This document shows positions 33,171 through 34,255 of a DNA stretch of 34,255 bases, one piece after another. The notes beneath the pieces are model-generated. The model was not told where the DNA came from. It saw only the letters and a list, made by a program, of their open reading frames with translations, and ran no database searches. Position 1 is the first letter of the stretch; every line of letters begins with the position of its first letter. Made by a program: the position numbers and the translations under genes. Origin of the DNA: an uncultured Flavobacterium sp. (GTDB taxonomy: Bacteria; Bacteroidota; Bacteroidia; Flavobacteriales; Flavobacteriaceae); the NCBI RefSeq assembly GCF_946479975.1, contig NZ_CAMLIX010000025.1, positions 1 to 34,255 of the forward strand, in the 5' to 3' direction.

Positions 33171-34082
33171 TTAATCATGATTCACCATTTGTCGAAAAAG
33201 CATCAATTGTCCTTCAGCATTTCTCTTCCAAACGTTAATACTTTTTCCTTTTACATTACCGTTTTTATCGCCATCGCTCCAGTCTACGCTGTAAAAACCG
33301 AATTCTATTATGGCTTTTTTACTTTTAGTTACGATAACGCCCGAAGTTTGAATGGATATATTATCAATGCTTAAAGTTCCAGGTTTTTCGTGTTCTGTAA
33401 AGTAAGCCGTAATGTCTTTTTCTCCCGAAAGGATTGGCGTATAATACGTTAAATACATCGCGTCTGGCGCAAATATTTTAGAATGCTCTGCTCCTAACCT
33501 TTTTTGAACCAAATTTTTAATGGAGTTGTTTCTTTCGATTACTTCTGAAATTAATTGATCTGATGAAGTGTAAACTTTCGTTGAAGGAATCGAATTATCA
33601 TCAATTTCAGGAATAAGCCGATCATCAAAATAACTATTGGAACCCCAAATTTCAGCGGAAATTGTCATTTTATTTTTGGAATTTTTCTTCCATAAAACCA
33701 TATATTTTCCTAAATAATCATACGGTTTTAAGTCTTTCAAATGCAGGTTTTCGGTAAAATTTCCAATTTCTAAAACGTAATCTCCAAAATCCTGTAAATC
33801 GACAATTGTTTTTTGGTACGAATTGACTTTTGCCTGCGTTAACCATCGTGTATAAAAATCAGCTATTGCTATTTTACCCACTCTTTGTCGGCTGTGTTCC
33901 GGCATCAATACAGTTTGGTCTGTATAAGATTTTAAAATAACATCTTGATTGTTTTCAATTAAAGCTTTCGCGAAAGATGTATTGTAACCTTCAAGTTGTT
34001 TGCGAATACCAGCATCAATTTTATTTTCTTGTGCAAAAACACCAGCCGTAAAAAGAAGAACGGCAAAACTAAATTTAATCAT
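33171..34082 (-). CDS. Secreted protein with two SnoaL/NTF2-like domains
   Basis: A 303-residue exported protein with a signal peptide cleaved near residue 17 (TAGVFA-QE). Two NTF2-like domains follow in tandem, at about 22-150 (YNTSFAKALIENNQDVILKSYTDQTVLMPEHS, ending KNKMTISAEIW) and 170-303 (RNNSIKNLVQKRLGAEHSKIFAPDAMYLTYYTPILSGEKDI, ending INVWKRNAEGQLMLFRQMVNHD). The helix, then an alpha/beta cone with a late Trp-Lys-Arg strand, is typical of SnoaL/DUF4440-type proteins, which may be enzymes or ligand carriers. I cannot assign a substrate. It has its own -7 box and lies upstream of the B12 promoter on the same strand. No clear terminator separates it from that operon. Confidence 0.78.
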   Translation of the reverse strand: MIKFSFAVLLFTAGVFAQENKIDAGIRKQLEGYNTSFAKALIENNQDVILKSYTDQTVLMPEHSRQRVGKIAIADFYTRWLTQAKVNSYQKTIVDLQDFGDYVLEIGNFTENLHLKDLKPYDYLGKYMVLWKKNSKNKMTISAEIWGSNSYFDDRLIPEIDDNSIPSTKVYTSSDQLISEVIERNNSIKNLVQKRLGAEHSKIFAPDAMYLTYYTPILSGEKDITAYFTEHEKPGTLSIDNISIQTSGVIVTKSKKAIIEFGFYSVDWSDGDKNGNVKGKSINVWKRNAEGQLMLFRQMVNHD

Positions 34083-34106
34083 AACCGATTGTATTTAATT
34101 AAAACG

Positions 34107-34114
34107 CAAATATA
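34107..34114 (-). promoter_or_regulatory. -7 box for the SnoaL-like gene
   Basis: The minus strand reads TATATTTG (TAnnTTTG), 24 bases before the ATG at 34082. The nearest TTG upstream is 25 bases away, longer than usual. Confidence 0.4.
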
Positions 34115-34208
34115 CAATATTGATATTCAGTATTTTAAACAAAAACAAACTGTTTATTGAATTTACGGTAGATTAATTTTTTTATGCAGATTTAGAGGAT
34201 TTTTTTTT

Positions 34209-34229
34209 GCCACGAATTGCACAAATTTT
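34209..34229. repeat. Possible dispersed intergenic repeat at the window edge
   Basis: The segment beginning GCCACGAATTGCACAAATTT resembles a short repeat I associate with flavobacterial intergenic regions. Only one copy is in this window, so its repeat status rests on recollection. The rest of 34083-34255 is AT-rich with no gene. Confidence 0.3.
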
Positions 34230-34255
34230 AAAAAATTATTTTTTAAATGATAATA

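Overview
The window comes from a low-GC Bacteroidetes genome, most likely a Flavobacterium. The basis is: TAnnTTTG-type -7 promoter boxes with little Shine-Dalgarno signal, lipoproteins with an acidic stretch after the lipobox cysteine, a SusC-like vitamin receptor locus, and intergenic repeats of the type common in flavobacterial genomes. I see no tRNA, rRNA, CRISPR array, transposase or phage gene.

Layout. (1) 1-480: gene-free, built from direct and tandem repeats, ending in a terminator. (2) 484-3360, minus: heme oxygenase plus bacteriophytochrome histidine kinase, a light-sensing pair in which the first enzyme makes the chromophore of the second. (3) 3464-6152, minus: NtrC-type sigma-54 activator and its histidine kinase, divergent from (4) 6437-11988, plus: a MacB/FtsX-type ABC exporter with two paralogous permeases. 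The shared intergenic region has a three-half-site TGTCCA/TGGACA array and a partial -24/-12 promoter about 95 bp downstream, so the two-component system probably controls the exporter. (5) 12262-12435: a 57-residue membrane protein. (6) 12445-18352, minus: a five-gene operon of hybrid kinase (GAF-HisKA-HATPase-REC-HPt), single-domain response regulator, YaiO-type TPR/beta-barrel outer membrane protein, HEAT-like membrane protein and a processive family 2 glycosyltransferase. It looks like a phosphorelay-controlled exopolysaccharide synthase and exporter.

(7) 18503-23823, plus: an array of four paralogous four-helix membrane proteins with two DUF3592-like domains each (one with an internal deletion), two paralogous lipoproteins and a 24-codon relic of a fifth membrane gene. 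Its function is unknown. (8) 23885-24523, minus: an NAD(P)-binding Rossmann protein. (9) 24604-33082, minus: a cobalamin uptake locus. A well-formed promoter and a cobalamin riboswitch precede a BtuB-like TonB-dependent receptor, a BtuG-like beta-propeller lipoprotein, three paralogous lipoproteins with a calcium-type DxNxNG loop, and a DUF4465 lipoprotein. A MITE-like inverted-repeat element interrupts the operon at 28102-28250. (10) 33171-34082, minus: a secreted protein with two NTF2/SnoaL-like domains.

Most interesting: the DUF3592-like/lipoprotein array, the phosphorelay-controlled polysaccharide locus, the accessory lipoproteins of the B12 locus, the sigma-54 switch at 6166-6270, and a phytochrome tongue motif that has lost its conserved arginine.
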